A DNA stretch of 64,000 bases from Sphingomonas limnosediminicola. GTDB taxonomy: Bacteria; Pseudomonadota; Alphaproteobacteria; Sphingomonadales; Sphingomonadaceae. The translations under genes were made by a program, and so were the position numbers. Below, piece after piece: positions 8,967 through 17,433 of this stretch. Location: assembly GCF_039537965.1 (NCBI RefSeq), contig NZ_BAABBM010000001.1:868001-932000 (forward strand). Reading direction: 5' to 3'. Each line of letters begins with the position of its first letter. The first letter of the stretch is position 1. Below the pieces are notes generated by a model. It saw only the letters and a program-made list of their open reading frames with translations, was not told where the DNA came from and ran no database searches.

Positions 8967-9827
8967 GTGGACGATCGGACCCGCCAGCAGGCCATAAACC
9001 TCTACGACTGCTTCACCCACGACGGCATGGAGCGCCGCACTTTCATGGCCGAGATGGTCAAGATCGCTGGCAGCGTCGCCGCGGCCGAACTCCTGATATC
9101 CGGCATCGCTGCCTCCCCTGCCGCAGCCGCGATCACCTCACCCGATGACCCGCACCTGACCACGCGCACGCAGGACCTGCCCGGCGGCTACAAAGCCTAT
9201 GTCGCCGAGCCGCACACGCGATCGCTGAAGGCGACCGTGCTCGTTATCCACGAAAACCGCGGCCTCAACGACCACATCCGCGACGTCGCTCGCCGCGTCG
9301 CGCTGGCCGGCTACCGCGCCGTCGCCCCCGACATGCTTTCCCTGTCCGGCGGCACGCCCTCGAACGAGGAGACCGCCCGCGACGCCATCGGCAAGCTCGA
9401 CCTCGGCAAGTCGGTCAACGACGCCGTTGCGATCGTCGCCGAGCTCAAGAAGTCGAGCCGCGGCGGCAAAATCGGCGCTGTCGGCTTCTGCTGGGGCGGC
9501 GGCTTCGTAAATCGCCTCGCGGTCGCGGCGGGCAGCGAACTCAATGTCGCCGTCCCTTATTACGGCCCCGCGCCCGATGCGTCGGAAGCGCCAAAGGTCC
9601 AGTCCGCAATGGTCATCCACGACGCCGGCCTCGACGAACGCGTCAACTCGACGTCGTTCCCCTGGGTCAACGCCCTGCGTGCCGCCGGCAAGCGCGTCCG
9701 CTTTTTCCTCTACGATGGCGTAAATCACGCCTTCAACAACGACACCTCTGCCGAGCGCTATAACAAGGAAGCAGCCGACCTGGCCTGGACGCGCACGCTG
9801 GCCGCTTTCAAGCGCGAGTTGGGGTGA
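8967..9827 (+). CDS. Dienelactone hydrolase family protein with a Tat-like leader
   Basis: Alpha/beta hydrolase of 286 residues. GTG 8967 is chosen over ATG 8952 because GGAG lies 6 nt upstream and because the ATG falls inside an inverted repeat. A twin-arginine-like segment (ERRTFMAEM followed by a hydrophobic stretch ending ASPAAAA) suggests export of the folded enzyme. The family triad is present: Cys175 in GFCWGGG, an Asp in HDAGLDERV and His in GVNHAF. Classical members hydrolyse dienelactone in chloroaromatic degradation, but there are no such pathway genes here, so a general esterase role is more likely. Confidence 0.88.
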   Translation: MDDRTRQQAINLYDCFTHDGMERRTFMAEMVKIAGSVAAAELLISGIAASPAAAAITSPDDPHLTTRTQDLPGGYKAYVAEPHTRSLKATVLVIHENRGLNDHIRDVARRVALAGYRAVAPDMLSLSGGTPSNEETARDAIGKLDLGKSVNDAVAIVAELKKSSRGGKIGAVGFCWGGGFVNRLAVAAGSELNVAVPYYGPAPDASEAPKVQSAMVIHDAGLDERVNSTSFPWVNALRAAGKRVRFFLYDGVNHAFNNDTSAERYNKEAADLAWTRTLAAFKRELG

Positions 9828-9839
9828 GATACTGCGGCA

Positions 9840-10391
9840 ATGACGATCGGGTCTGCGATCCTGTTAGTTGTTGGTGCGGCGGCCGGTGTTCAATCTGGCG
9901 GAGCCACTGAAGCTGCCAACGGATCGGCGAATGGCGCGGGAACACGCACTTTGTATGGCCCGCCAGCCCCGGAACAGGGAAAGGGAACAGTAAAAGTCCG
10001 GCTGCAGGATTGCTTGTCCGAAGATGCTCGGGAGGTTGTTGTGTGCGCCCAGCAGCGTCCGGCATTGCGGCCCGACCCTGACGTGTCGCAGGCTGGCAGA
10101 CAGGCGCATGACAACAGCCGCTCCGCGACCGTTGCAGTCCCCGCCGCCCAGGCGAGCTGCGCTTCTTCGCCCAGAGGCTGCGGCACTGGTCTGGAGAACC
10201 TGGATTTGGCCAACGTCGCACTGGTCTTGGGGACGGCTGCAGTCCGGGCCGCCAAGGGCGAAGACTGGAAGAAGGCGTTCAAGACCGGCGGCCCGGACGA
10301 ATATCAGCTCTATTTGGAGGCGAAGCGCCTGCGCGAAGCCCGCGCGGCCGAGCGCGCTCGCCTCGCTGCCGTCAAGGCAAGGCAGCACTGA
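9840..10391 (+). CDS. Hypothetical exported protein
   Basis: A 183-residue protein with an N-terminal hydrophobic segment (MTIGSAILLVVGAAAG) that could be a signal peptide. The middle carries VRLQDCLSEDAREVVVCAQQR with two cysteines that might pair. The end is a highly charged helix rich in Ala, Arg and Glu. It starts 12 bp after the hydrolase gene, which suggests co-transcription. No function is recognised; the composition resembles uncharacterised sphingomonad proteins. Confidence 0.65.
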   Translation: MTIGSAILLVVGAAAGVQSGGATEAANGSANGAGTRTLYGPPAPEQGKGTVKVRLQDCLSEDAREVVVCAQQRPALRPDPDVSQAGRQAHDNSRSATVAVPAAQASCASSPRGCGTGLENLDLANVALVLGTAAVRAAKGEDWKKAFKTGGPDEYQLYLEAKRLREARAAERARLAAVKARQH

Positions 10392-10394
10392 GCA

Positions 10395-10505
10395 TCAGGC
10401 TGCGTGATTACGAAAGGCAAAGGCCAGGGCGGAGCTGATTGCGACCGCGGCAAGGATGAGCGGAAGCGCTCCCGCGCGGCGCCGGCTTCGAAAGGCTTCT
10501 TTCAT
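10395..10505 (-). CDS. Candidate 36-residue single-pass membrane peptide
   Basis: A short open frame encodes MKEAFRSRRRAGALPLIL and continues as a hydrophobic stretch to the end FRNHAA. A basic N-terminus followed by one membrane segment is typical of small membrane peptides. AAGGA lies upstream of ATG, with somewhat long spacing. It is convergent with the preceding hypothetical gene. Only the sequence plausibility supports it. Confidence 0.4.
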   Translation of the reverse strand: MKEAFRSRRRAGALPLILAAVAISSALAFAFRNHAA

Positions 10506-10635
10506 GGCTCGGCGTCCTTCGACTGGCTTGCATGCGGGTTCACCCGGACAGCGAGGATTCGAGATCACTCAACCGCCCGGGATCAGCCCCCAACGCTTTA
10601 CAGGACAGGTGGAAGCACGGCTTCCGCCGGTCGAT

Positions 10636-10845
10636 TTAGATGGTCTGAAGGTTCACTGCGCAAGGCTGACGGTCGCTGGCATGGCCGACATCGTAGCTCA
10701 GGCGCTGGCCGACCGTCGGGGCGATCGATTTGTCCCACAGGATCGCGCTGGTTTCGAAGCGGATATCGTTGCCGCCGGTCTCCGGCTTGATTTCGCCATG
10801 GCCCTTGTCGGTGTCGAACGACTTGACGGTTCCAAAATATTTCAT
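10636..10845 (-). CDS. Divergent cold-shock domain protein
   Basis: A 69-residue single CSD protein starting MKYFGTVKSFDTDKGHGEI. ATG 10845 follows AAGGAA with good spacing; an upstream in-frame extension has no support. The RNP1 position that normally reads KGFGFI is KGHGEI, and RNP2 (usually VFVHxS) is DIRFETSAI, so the aromatic nucleic-acid-stacking residues are partly replaced. It probably binds single-stranded RNA or DNA, perhaps with altered affinity. The leader from the predicted promoter is about 110 nt, as is usual for csp genes. Confidence 0.85.
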   Translation of the reverse strand: MKYFGTVKSFDTDKGHGEIKPETGGNDIRFETSAILWDKSIAPTVGQRLSYDVGHASDRQPCAVNLQTI

Positions 10846-10960
10846 GGTGGGTTCCTTGGTTGGCACGTACCGGAATGGCGCGGCCGCTAGGAGGCTTGAA
10901 AGATGGGCTGAGGAGCGACTTAGCGCCAAGGACCGTCGATAGCGACTGGTAGCAGTAAGT

Positions 10961-10989
10961 CAGATAGGACCTAAACGCCTGGTTGACAA
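10961..10989 (-). promoter_or_regulatory. Predicted sigma-70-type promoter for the cold-shock gene
   Basis: On the minus strand, TTGTCA is followed after 17 bp by TATCTG. A start near 10954 would give a 5' leader of about 109 nt before the cold-shock ATG at 10845. Confidence 0.5.
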
Positions 10990-11460
10990 TGGCTTAGCAA
11001 AATAAAAAATATGACTAGAATAATATAAGTCTATAAGCGATTTGGAATGAAGTCATTTCTTTATTAATGGGCTGCTCCAATGTTTATTTGCGACATTAGA
11101 GACATACTTATTTGACTGTCTCAATAAGCGCATCGATATTTACAGCCTGCGCGCCGGTTTTTACCGGCTATTCCGTTCACGATCGTGACGATCAACCAGT
11201 TACGCGTGGACCCATCTGCGAAGACGGGAAAGACGGTCGAGGTTGCCGGACACTCGATAATGAGTCCATCCTTTGGCGCCCGCCTGCCCACCCGCCGAGG
11301 TGCCACGGCAATTAAGCCCCCGCGGGTCGTGACCGGCCGTTCTGCGCGCGCAATGACTATGGTCAATGCGCCGCCCTCTCTGGTATGCCCGACGCATCAG
11401 TTCGACCACCTTGTGAAGGTGCGGCATGACCCACGAACGTCCACTTGCGAGCCGGCCCCC
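10990..11460. other. Gene-free stretch with an AT-rich island
   Basis: About 470 bp separate the cold-shock promoter from the cytochrome c start. Positions 10990-11120 are strikingly AT-rich (runs such as AAAATAAAAAATATG) against a high-GC background. The rest has overlapping open frames on both strands, but none has a convincing start, ribosome-binding site or recognisable product. Confidence 0.6.
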
Positions 11461-11943
11461 GTGCTGACCGGGAAAAAGCTCCTGGTGCTCGCGCCGATCG
11501 CAGCCTGTCTGTCATTCGCCGCGGCGGCCGCGCAATCCGACGAGGGGCCGCCCCGCTGGGCCGCGAACATCGCGCGCAAGCAGCAGGTGATCATGCACGG
11601 CGTGCCGACACAGTATGCGCAAGCGCGCGACACCCTTCCCGACAACCAGGCGAAGCTGCGGCGCGGACGGATGCTGTTCGACTCGCATTGCACCGCTTGT
11701 CACGGCTGGACCGGTCAGGGCTCGGGACCGGAAGCGTTTGCGCTGGTCCCGGCGCCGGCGGACCTCGAATGGCTTGCGAGAACGCCGCGGGATCGTTCGG
11801 AACCCTATATGTATTGGACCGTCGCCGAGGGCGGTCGGCAGTTCGAATCCGATATGCCTGCTTTCAAGGACAGGCTGTCGAAAAAGGACATCTGGGCGAT
11901 AATCGCCTATGTCCGTGCCGGCCTTCCGCGCAATTCGCCCTAG
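11461..11943 (+). CDS. Secreted monohaem cytochrome c
   Basis: About 160 residues from the proposed GTG start at 11461, which gives a clean signal peptide (LTGKKLLVLAPIAACLSFAAAAAQ). The frame is open further upstream to 11185 but that part does not look like protein. A class I cytochrome c domain follows: haem-binding CTACHG near residue 78-82 and a distal methionine in SDMPAF near 140. It should carry electrons in the periplasm. There is no oxidase or dehydrogenase beside it to name a partner. The ribosome-binding site is weak, so the exact start is uncertain. Confidence 0.82.
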   Translation: MLTGKKLLVLAPIAACLSFAAAAAQSDEGPPRWAANIARKQQVIMHGVPTQYAQARDTLPDNQAKLRRGRMLFDSHCTACHGWTGQGSGPEAFALVPAPADLEWLARTPRDRSEPYMYWTVAEGGRQFESDMPAFKDRLSKKDIWAIIAYVRAGLPRNSP

Positions 11944-11960
11944 CTGACGGCGCATGTGAA

Positions 11961-11990
11961 AAGGGCCGGAGGATTGCTCCTCCGGCCCTT
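11961..11990. terminator. Bidirectional terminator between convergent genes
   Basis: AAGGGCCGGAGGA, loop TTGC, TCCTCCGGCCCTT: a perfect 13-bp stem whose ends supply an A-run on one side and a short T-run on the other. It lies between the cytochrome c gene and the oppositely oriented Bax-inhibitor gene. Confidence 0.85.
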
Positions 11991-12013
11991 CGTGTAACCA
12001 GTCTTGCTGACGC

Positions 12014-12772
12014 TTAGCGGCGGTCGCCCATGAAGCGCAGCAGGAACAGGAACATGTTGATGAAGTCGAGATAGAGCTGAAGCGCGCCCATCACGGCGCT
12101 CTTGGCCATCATCTCGCCATGCCCTGCGACCTGGAAGTAGATGCTCTTGATCTTCTGCGTGTCGTAGGCGGTGAGGCCCGCGAACAGCAGCACGCCGATC
12201 GCGCTGATCGCCATGTCCATCGCCGGTGAGCGGAGGAACAGGTTGATCAGCAGCGCGATGAACAGGCCGACCACGCCCATGATCAGGAACGTGCCCATGC
12301 CTGAAAGATCGCGCTTGGTGGTGTAGCCGAACAGGCTCAGCCCCATGAACGCCGCCGCGACCGCGAAGAAGGTCTGCGCGATCGATGCACCGGTATAGAC
12401 CAGGAACAGGCTGGAGAACTGCACGCCGACCAAACCGGCATAAAGCCAGAACAGCATCTGCGCCGTGCCGGCCGAGATCCGGTTGATGCCGAAGCTCAGC
12501 CACATCACGATTCCAAGCGGCGCGAACAGTGCGACCCAGAACAGGGCTGTCGCCTTGCCGGTGGCCGGGTCGGCGATCAGGTTGATGAGGCTGCTGTTGG
12601 CGAACAACAGGGCGACGATGCCGGTCAGCAGAACGCCCGACGCCATGTAGTTGTAAACTTTAAGCATGTACGACCGAAGGCCCGCATCCCGGGTGGCGGG
12701 TACGCCAACCGTTGCGGCGCTCACACCGGCATTCTGGCCGGTAGTGCTGCGCGGGTCTTGCCAAATGGCCAT
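12014..12772 (-). CDS. Bax inhibitor-1 / YccA family membrane protein
   Basis: A 252-residue integral inner-membrane protein with about seven hydrophobic segments (for example SYMLKVYNYMASGVLLTG and the late YLDFINMFLFLLRFMG). ATG 12772 is preferred over GTG 12778 because GGAG then sits at ideal spacing. Bacterial members of this family (YccA, YbhL, BsYetJ) are linked to FtsH regulation or pH-sensitive calcium leak. Tyr and Asp residues in the last helices, such as YDTQKIKS and YLDF, match the family. The specific role here is not known. Confidence 0.92.
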   Translation of the reverse strand: MAIWQDPRSTTGQNAGVSAATVGVPATRDAGLRSYMLKVYNYMASGVLLTGIVALLFANSSLINLIADPATGKATALFWVALFAPLGIVMWLSFGINRISAGTAQMLFWLYAGLVGVQFSSLFLVYTGASIAQTFFAVAAAFMGLSLFGYTTKRDLSGMGTFLIMGVVGLFIALLINLFLRSPAMDMAISAIGVLLFAGLTAYDTQKIKSIYFQVAGHGEMMAKSAVMGALQLYLDFINMFLFLLRFMGDRR

Positions 12773-12872
12773 TTTCACTCCTCTTGCGCGGGCAAAGGGC
12801 CCGTTCGCTAAGACGGCAATATCGTAGATGCCCGGAACGACTTCAAGCGAAACCGGACAAGCCGTTTTTCGC

Positions 12873-13313
12873 CTAATCCTTACCGCGGCTTAGCCAGTCG
12901 TGGCCAAGCAGGCGCAGCTGGCTGAGCAAGGATACCAGAAAGGCTGTCGACCAGCCCAGCATCAGGATCCCGTTTGCCCCCTCGATCGAACCCAGGATCC
13001 TCCATTCCCGCCGCATGACGACGTCGCCGTAACCGATGGTCGAATAGGTGACCGTCGAGAAATAGAGCGCTTCCTCGAACGTCCGAAACGCGCCGATGCC
13101 GTCGTAGAGAAGGGCATAGACCCAGATTTCGACCGTATGGATCGCGACAATCCCCATCGCCGCCCCGATCAGCAGCGAAATCGGCAGGATGCGCGGGCTT
13201 TGGAACAATCGCGAATGCGAACGCAATATGCGGACGAGGACAGCCAGGCCCACCAGGTGAATGATCACCGTGACGAGCACCATCAGCGTTGCGATGACCA
13301 GCTGGATGAACAC
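12873..13313 (-). CDS. Two-TM potassium channel family protein
   Basis: A 146-residue membrane protein with a K+ selectivity filter at residues 92-96 (TYSTIGYGDV). Hydrophobic helices at about 5-30 and 43-70 precede the pore, and a final helix (ILMLGWSTAFLVSLL) closes it. There is no cytoplasmic RCK or cyclic-nucleotide domain, so gating is not evident. A tetramer in the inner membrane is expected. The start is GTG 13313 with a weak ribosome-binding site. It is divergent from the glycosyltransferase gene, 90 bp away. Confidence 0.88.
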   Translation of the reverse strand: MFIQLVIATLMVLVTVIIHLVGLAVLVRILRSHSRLFQSPRILPISLLIGAAMGIVAIHTVEIWVYALLYDGIGAFRTFEEALYFSTVTYSTIGYGDVVMRREWRILGSIEGANGILMLGWSTAFLVSLLSQLRLLGHDWLSRGKD

Positions 13314-13403
13314 GAAGACTGTCGTGCGAATTTCCGGCGCCGCGCGCGATCAGCAAAACCCCGTACTAGCCTGCCCGCCCCGCCGCCTTATATTGGCCGC
13401 GTC

Positions 13404-14456
13404 ATGTCGAAAGCCCCTGCCCGATCCGCCGCCAAGAAGCTCCCCGCCGTCACCATCGTGATCGAGTGGGAGAATGCCATCGACGTCGAAGACAAATGGA
13501 CCGCCGCCGCGATGTCCGCGCTTGAACGTGAAATCGCGTCCGTTGCGCCCAGGATGGCCGCGAAGCCGCGCATCACTTACCTCTATGACACGAACGCCGT
13601 CGAGCCGGGCATCATCGAGCGCACGCTTGAGGCAGTCGCCCCCCGTCTCAAGGACCTCGCCGACCTTGAGATCCTGCCGACCGACGGGCTGACCTATTAC
13701 AAGCTCAAGAATTTCGGCATCTCACGCGCCAAGACCGAGCTTTCGATCATGCTCGACAGCGACGCCGCGCCGCAGCCGGGCTGGCTCGAAAATCTCATCA
13801 AGCCCTTCTCCGATCCGGAAATGATGGCGGTCGGTGGTTTCACCGTGCTCGGCGCCGACGACTTCCTGTCCAAGACCTTCGCCCTGAGCTGGATCTTCGA
13901 CCTCCGCTCGGAGCGCGAGAAGACCGTGAAGCGCGAGAAGATTCACGCCAACAATTGCGCGGTCCGGACCGATTTCTTCCGCGAGAACCCATTCCCCGAT
14001 CTGCCGGCGTTCAAGAAGCAGTGCGGCTTCTGGCTTCGCGACCTCAGCGCGCGCGGCTACCAATATACCCGCACCGCCGACGCCATGACCGTCCACGCCC
14101 CCCACCCCGGCTACAGCTTCCTCGTCTGGCGCGCGTGGACGATGGGCCTCGACCGCGACTACCAGGCATTCCAGACCGCGACCAAGTCGCGCCTCGGCCG
14201 CTTCGCCTTCGCGTTCAAGTTCTTCGGCGGAAAGGTCGGCAAGAGCTGGTGGCGCATCTGGCGCAACGGCGACGAAGTCGGCCTCCCCGTCTGGCAGCGC
14301 CCCGCCGCGATGCTCGTCAGCCTCGGCTTCTACGGCATAGGCCTCGCCGGCGAGCTTGGCAGCGCCGTCGCCCGCAGCTTCGAACCCCTACCGCCGCCGA
14401 AGCCGAAGGCAGAAGCAAGAGCAAAGCCAGCGAGTCGAAAGACCGTGGCTGCCTGA
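13404..14456 (+). CDS. GT2-like glycosyltransferase with a C-terminal membrane segment
   Basis: A 350-residue protein with a GT-A nucleotide-sugar fold. VTIVIEWENA opens the fold and MLDSDAAPQPGWL near 115-125 is the DxD-containing strand that binds metal and sugar nucleotide. The mid part (KTFALSWIFDLRSE, CAVRTDFFRENPFP) fits family 2. A hydrophobic segment near 315-335 could anchor it, and the tail is Lys/Ala-rich. ATG 13404 is chosen because the frame upstream overlaps the divergent channel gene. The acceptor is unknown; an envelope polysaccharide is plausible. Confidence 0.8.
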   Translation: MSKAPARSAAKKLPAVTIVIEWENAIDVEDKWTAAAMSALEREIASVAPRMAAKPRITYLYDTNAVEPGIIERTLEAVAPRLKDLADLEILPTDGLTYYKLKNFGISRAKTELSIMLDSDAAPQPGWLENLIKPFSDPEMMAVGGFTVLGADDFLSKTFALSWIFDLRSEREKTVKREKIHANNCAVRTDFFRENPFPDLPAFKKQCGFWLRDLSARGYQYTRTADAMTVHAPHPGYSFLVWRAWTMGLDRDYQAFQTATKSRLGRFAFAFKFFGGKVGKSWWRIWRNGDEVGLPVWQRPAAMLVSLGFYGIGLAGELGSAVARSFEPLPPPKPKAEARAKPASRKTVAA

Positions 14457-14607
14457 TGAGCGGGCGTTTCACCCTCATGCGGCGAATCCGCATTGGGCGG
14501 GGAAAGTGTTGCGTTAATGTTGGCGCCTAGCCTTCCGACGCCAAATTAACAGCATTGCTCGGCCGCGCCGCGGGTGCGACAGTGTGCGCATGGTGGAGGG
14601 GGCTCCC

Positions 14608-15663
14608 GTGGTCCGTCTGAGGCGGGCTGTTCGTGTCGCACTAGCGGCGCTTGCCACCTTGCTCGTCATCGTCGGCACTCCCTCCCTCGCCCAGCACCCG
14701 CAGCGCATCGTCGCTGTCGGCGATCTTCACGGGGACTTTCAGGCGTGGACGGCCATTGCCCGCGCCGCCGGGCTGGTCGATGGGCACGGTCATTGGGCGG
14801 GCGGTGCGACCGTTCTTGTGCAGGATGGCGACATCACGGACCGCGGGCCGGACTCGCTCAAGATCATCCGCAACCTTCAGCAGCTGCAGAAAGAGGCGCC
14901 GCGCAAGGGCGGAAAGGTCGTCGTCGTCCTCGGCAACCATGAGGCAATGCAGCTGCTCGGCGACTTTCGCTACACGACGCCAGGCGAATATGCCGCGTTC
15001 GTCGACGACCAGTCTGCCGCCCGCCGCGACCGCGTCTACGAACTCAACAAGGCGGCCATCGAAGCTGCGGCGCACGCCAAGGACCCCAAGCTCACGCCCG
15101 AGGCCATCCGAGCGCAGTGGCTCGCGGAGACCCCGCTCGGCTGGGTAGAGCACAAGCTTGCCTGGGCGCCTTCGGGCGAGCTCGGCAAATGGGCGGCCCG
15201 CAACCCGGCAGTCGTGAAGATCAGCGACACGGTCTTCGTCCACGGTGGCCTCAGCGCCGAATATGCCGCCACGGGAATCGACGAGATCAACCGTCGCGTC
15301 GCAGCCGCCATGGCCGCTGCCGACGACACGCCGGCCTCCATTCTCACCGGTCCGCTAGGCCCGCTCTGGTACCGAGGCCTCACGGGCCGTGATCCCGACG
15401 CGGAGGCCGAGCGCCCGCCAGCGACCAACGCCACGCCGCGCCCGACCATCGATCAGGAACTGACGGCCGTTCTCGCCGCCACCGGCGCCAAGCGCATCGT
15501 CATCGGCCACACACCGATCCTCACCGGCATCGCCATCCTCAATGGCGGCCGCCTAGTTCGCATCGATACCGGCATCTCCCGTTACTACGGCGGCCCGCTG
15601 ACCTGGCTGGAGATCGTCGGCGATCAGCTTACTCCGCATACCGTTGGGAGGCCGGCGCCATGA
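14608..15663 (+). CDS. Secreted metallophosphoesterase (calcineurin-like)
   Basis: A 351-residue protein with a signal peptide ending near LAQ-HP. GTG 14608 follows TGGAGGGGG; earlier in-frame starts lack this. The binuclear-metal motifs appear in order: GDLHGD near 36, GDITDRG near 70, GNHEA near 105, then FVHGG and GHTPI toward the C-terminus. The GDxHG-GDxxDRG-GNHE set places it near the PPP-type or Shewanella-like phosphatase branch, so a phosphoprotein or small phosphate-ester substrate is possible. The stop overlaps the ATG of the next gene (ATGA), implying translational coupling with the CotH-like protein. Confidence 0.88.
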   Translation: MVRLRRAVRVALAALATLLVIVGTPSLAQHPQRIVAVGDLHGDFQAWTAIARAAGLVDGHGHWAGGATVLVQDGDITDRGPDSLKIIRNLQQLQKEAPRKGGKVVVVLGNHEAMQLLGDFRYTTPGEYAAFVDDQSAARRDRVYELNKAAIEAAAHAKDPKLTPEAIRAQWLAETPLGWVEHKLAWAPSGELGKWAARNPAVVKISDTVFVHGGLSAEYAATGIDEINRRVAAAMAAADDTPASILTGPLGPLWYRGLTGRDPDAEAERPPATNATPRPTIDQELTAVLAATGAKRIVIGHTPILTGIAILNGGRLVRIDTGISRYYGGPLTWLEIVGDQLTPHTVGRPAP

Positions 15664-16682
15664 AGCATCGCATCCTTACCTTACTCGCCTGCACGGCTAT
15701 CGCGGCCCCTGCTGCCGCCGAGAAGCCGCTGTTCGAAGCGTCCGAGCCGATCCACCTCAAGATCCAGGCGCCGCTCCAGCCGCTGATCCGCAACCGATCG
15801 AGCGACGCACCCGTCACCGGCACGCTGACCGATCCGACAGGCGCCGCGCTTCCCGTCAGCCTTCAGCTTCGCGGGATCACCCGCCGCACTTCCGAAGTGT
15901 GCGACTTCCCGCCGCTCCGCGTCGACTTCACGACGGCGCCGCCGCAAAGCTCGCCCTTTAGTGGGCAAAAGCGCCTCAAGCTCGTCACTCACTGCAAGAG
16001 CTCGGCGTCGTTTCAGCAGCTCGTTCTGCTCGAATATTCCGCCTACCGGATGTTCAACCTGGTGTCGCCGAAGAGCTTTCGCGTCCGCCTCGCCAACATC
16101 GATTATGTTGGCGCCGACGCCAAACCGTTCACCTCGCGCATCGGCTTCTTCATCGAGGACCTGAGCGACGTCGCCAAGCGCAACGGCACGAAGTCGAGCC
16201 ACGCCCCCGAACGCATTCCGCTTGCCGACCTAAGCGGGCCGGACGCGGCACGCTTCGCGCTGTTCGAATATATGATCGCCAACTACGACTGGTCGATGCG
16301 CGCCGGTCCGCCGGGCGAAGAATGTTGCCACAATGGGCGCCTGATCGGCCCGCTGGCGCCCGGCCAGACCGTGCCCATCCCCTATGACTTCGACTTCTCG
16401 GGGTTTGTCAGCGCGCCCTATGCCGGCCCGCCGCCCGAGTTGGACATCACCGACATCCATCAGCGGCTCTACCGCGGCTATTGCATCCACAATCCGGACG
16501 CAGTCGCCGCTGCCCGGCAATTTCGCAGCCTGCAGCCGCAGATCCTCGGCGTGCTTGGCCAGACACCGGGCCTAGAACCGAACACGCAGCAGCGGGCGAC
16601 GAAGTTCCTCAACGGCTTTTTCGCCGACATCGCGAACGACGAAAGCACCGCCGCTCGCGTGCTCAAGAAGTGCGTCAGCTAG
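15660..16682 (+). CDS. Exported protein with CotH-kinase-like features
   Basis: A 340-residue protein with a signal peptide (ends AAA-EK). The region ANYDWSMRAGPP, CCHNGRLIG and VPIPYDFDFSGF near 200-245 recalls the catalytic segment of CotH-type protein kinases, where an Asp, an Asn and a DxD bind ATP and magnesium. The N-terminal part with VSLQLRGITRR also fits the start of that fold. Overall similarity is limited to these motifs as seen by eye, so kinase activity is an inference. It is translationally coupled to the phosphoesterase upstream and overlaps by 8 bp the convergent DUF4956 gene. Confidence 0.6.
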   Translation: MKHRILTLLACTAIAAPAAAEKPLFEASEPIHLKIQAPLQPLIRNRSSDAPVTGTLTDPTGAALPVSLQLRGITRRTSEVCDFPPLRVDFTTAPPQSSPFSGQKRLKLVTHCKSSASFQQLVLLEYSAYRMFNLVSPKSFRVRLANIDYVGADAKPFTSRIGFFIEDLSDVAKRNGTKSSHAPERIPLADLSGPDAARFALFEYMIANYDWSMRAGPPGEECCHNGRLIGPLAPGQTVPIPYDFDFSGFVSAPYAGPPPELDITDIHQRLYRGYCIHNPDAVAAARQFRSLQPQILGVLGQTPGLEPNTQQRATKFLNGFFADIANDESTAARVLKKCVS

Positions 16683-17364
16683 CGGGCTTGGTATCGCCCG
16701 TCTCGACGACCACGGTCGCCACCGCGACGGCCTCGGGGTGGTTGTCGGGATTATAGTCGCTGAGGAAGCGCTTCATCCCCGCGCGCTCGCCATATTCGGT
16801 CATCCACAGCCCGACGAAGGTGTAGGTGAAGGCGATCGTGACGAGCGCCGCCAGCTCGACCGCGCCGATGCCCGCCGATAGCCCAATCGCCACCGCGAGC
16901 AGGATGAACAGCGCGTCGCCCGAACTCTTCAGCGAATTCCTGAACCGCACCGCACCCGCGATGCCGGCCAGCGAAAACGCCAGGGCCAGCGAGTTCTGGA
17001 CGATAATAACGATGCCGGTGACGACCATCGGCAGCACGATGATCGTGTTGATCAGCGACTGGTCATATTCGTCGTCGTTGCGGATCCCCATGTAGACCCA
17101 GCTGACCGGCAGCGAGAGCAGCAGCGACGACACCAAGGCCACCGCCAGCCAGAACAGGCTCTGCCCCAAATTGTTGACGTGCGCCGCGCGCACTGCCTCG
17201 CTCGCCTGCAGCGGGTTCTTGGTCGGGTTCGATATGAGCTGTTCGACGCCGCCGATCGGCAGCCAGTTCAGCACCGCCGGCCAGATTTTGATCGCCGCGA
17301 ACACGGCGATGCCAATGACGGCAAAATAGACGGTGAGCTTCGCAAGGAGCTTCGTCGCGCGCAT
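16675..17364 (-). CDS. DUF4956 membrane protein
   Basis: About 229 residues with four to five membrane segments. The block SLALAFSLAGIAGAVRFRNSL, then DALFILLAVAIGLSAG, is the hallmark of DUF4956. Such proteins often lie beside VTC-type polyphosphate polymerases and CotH-like kinases, but their biochemical role is not established. ATG 17364 is chosen; the frame extends upstream to 17427. It is preceded on the same strand by polyphosphate kinase 2, with about 70 bp between, so a shared transcript is likely. Confidence 0.85.
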   Translation of the reverse strand: MRATKLLAKLTVYFAVIGIAVFAAIKIWPAVLNWLPIGGVEQLISNPTKNPLQASEAVRAAHVNNLGQSLFWLAVALVSSLLLSLPVSWVYMGIRNDDEYDQSLINTIIVLPMVVTGIVIIVQNSLALAFSLAGIAGAVRFRNSLKSSGDALFILLAVAIGLSAGIGAVELAALVTIAFTYTFVGLWMTEYGERAGMKRFLSDYNPDNHPEAVAVATVVVETGDTKPAS

Positions 17365-17433
17365 TCCAGACCCCCCTAAGAACCGGCGCAGTAGCGTCAG
17401 CCTAGGCGATGATTTCCGCGCCTGCAAACCGGC

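Noticed and set aside
12900..13403. 168-codon extension of the glycosyltransferase frame
   Set aside because: Opposite to the K+ channel gene, rich in Arg/Asp/Gln as an antisense artefact; ATG 13404 fits the family start.
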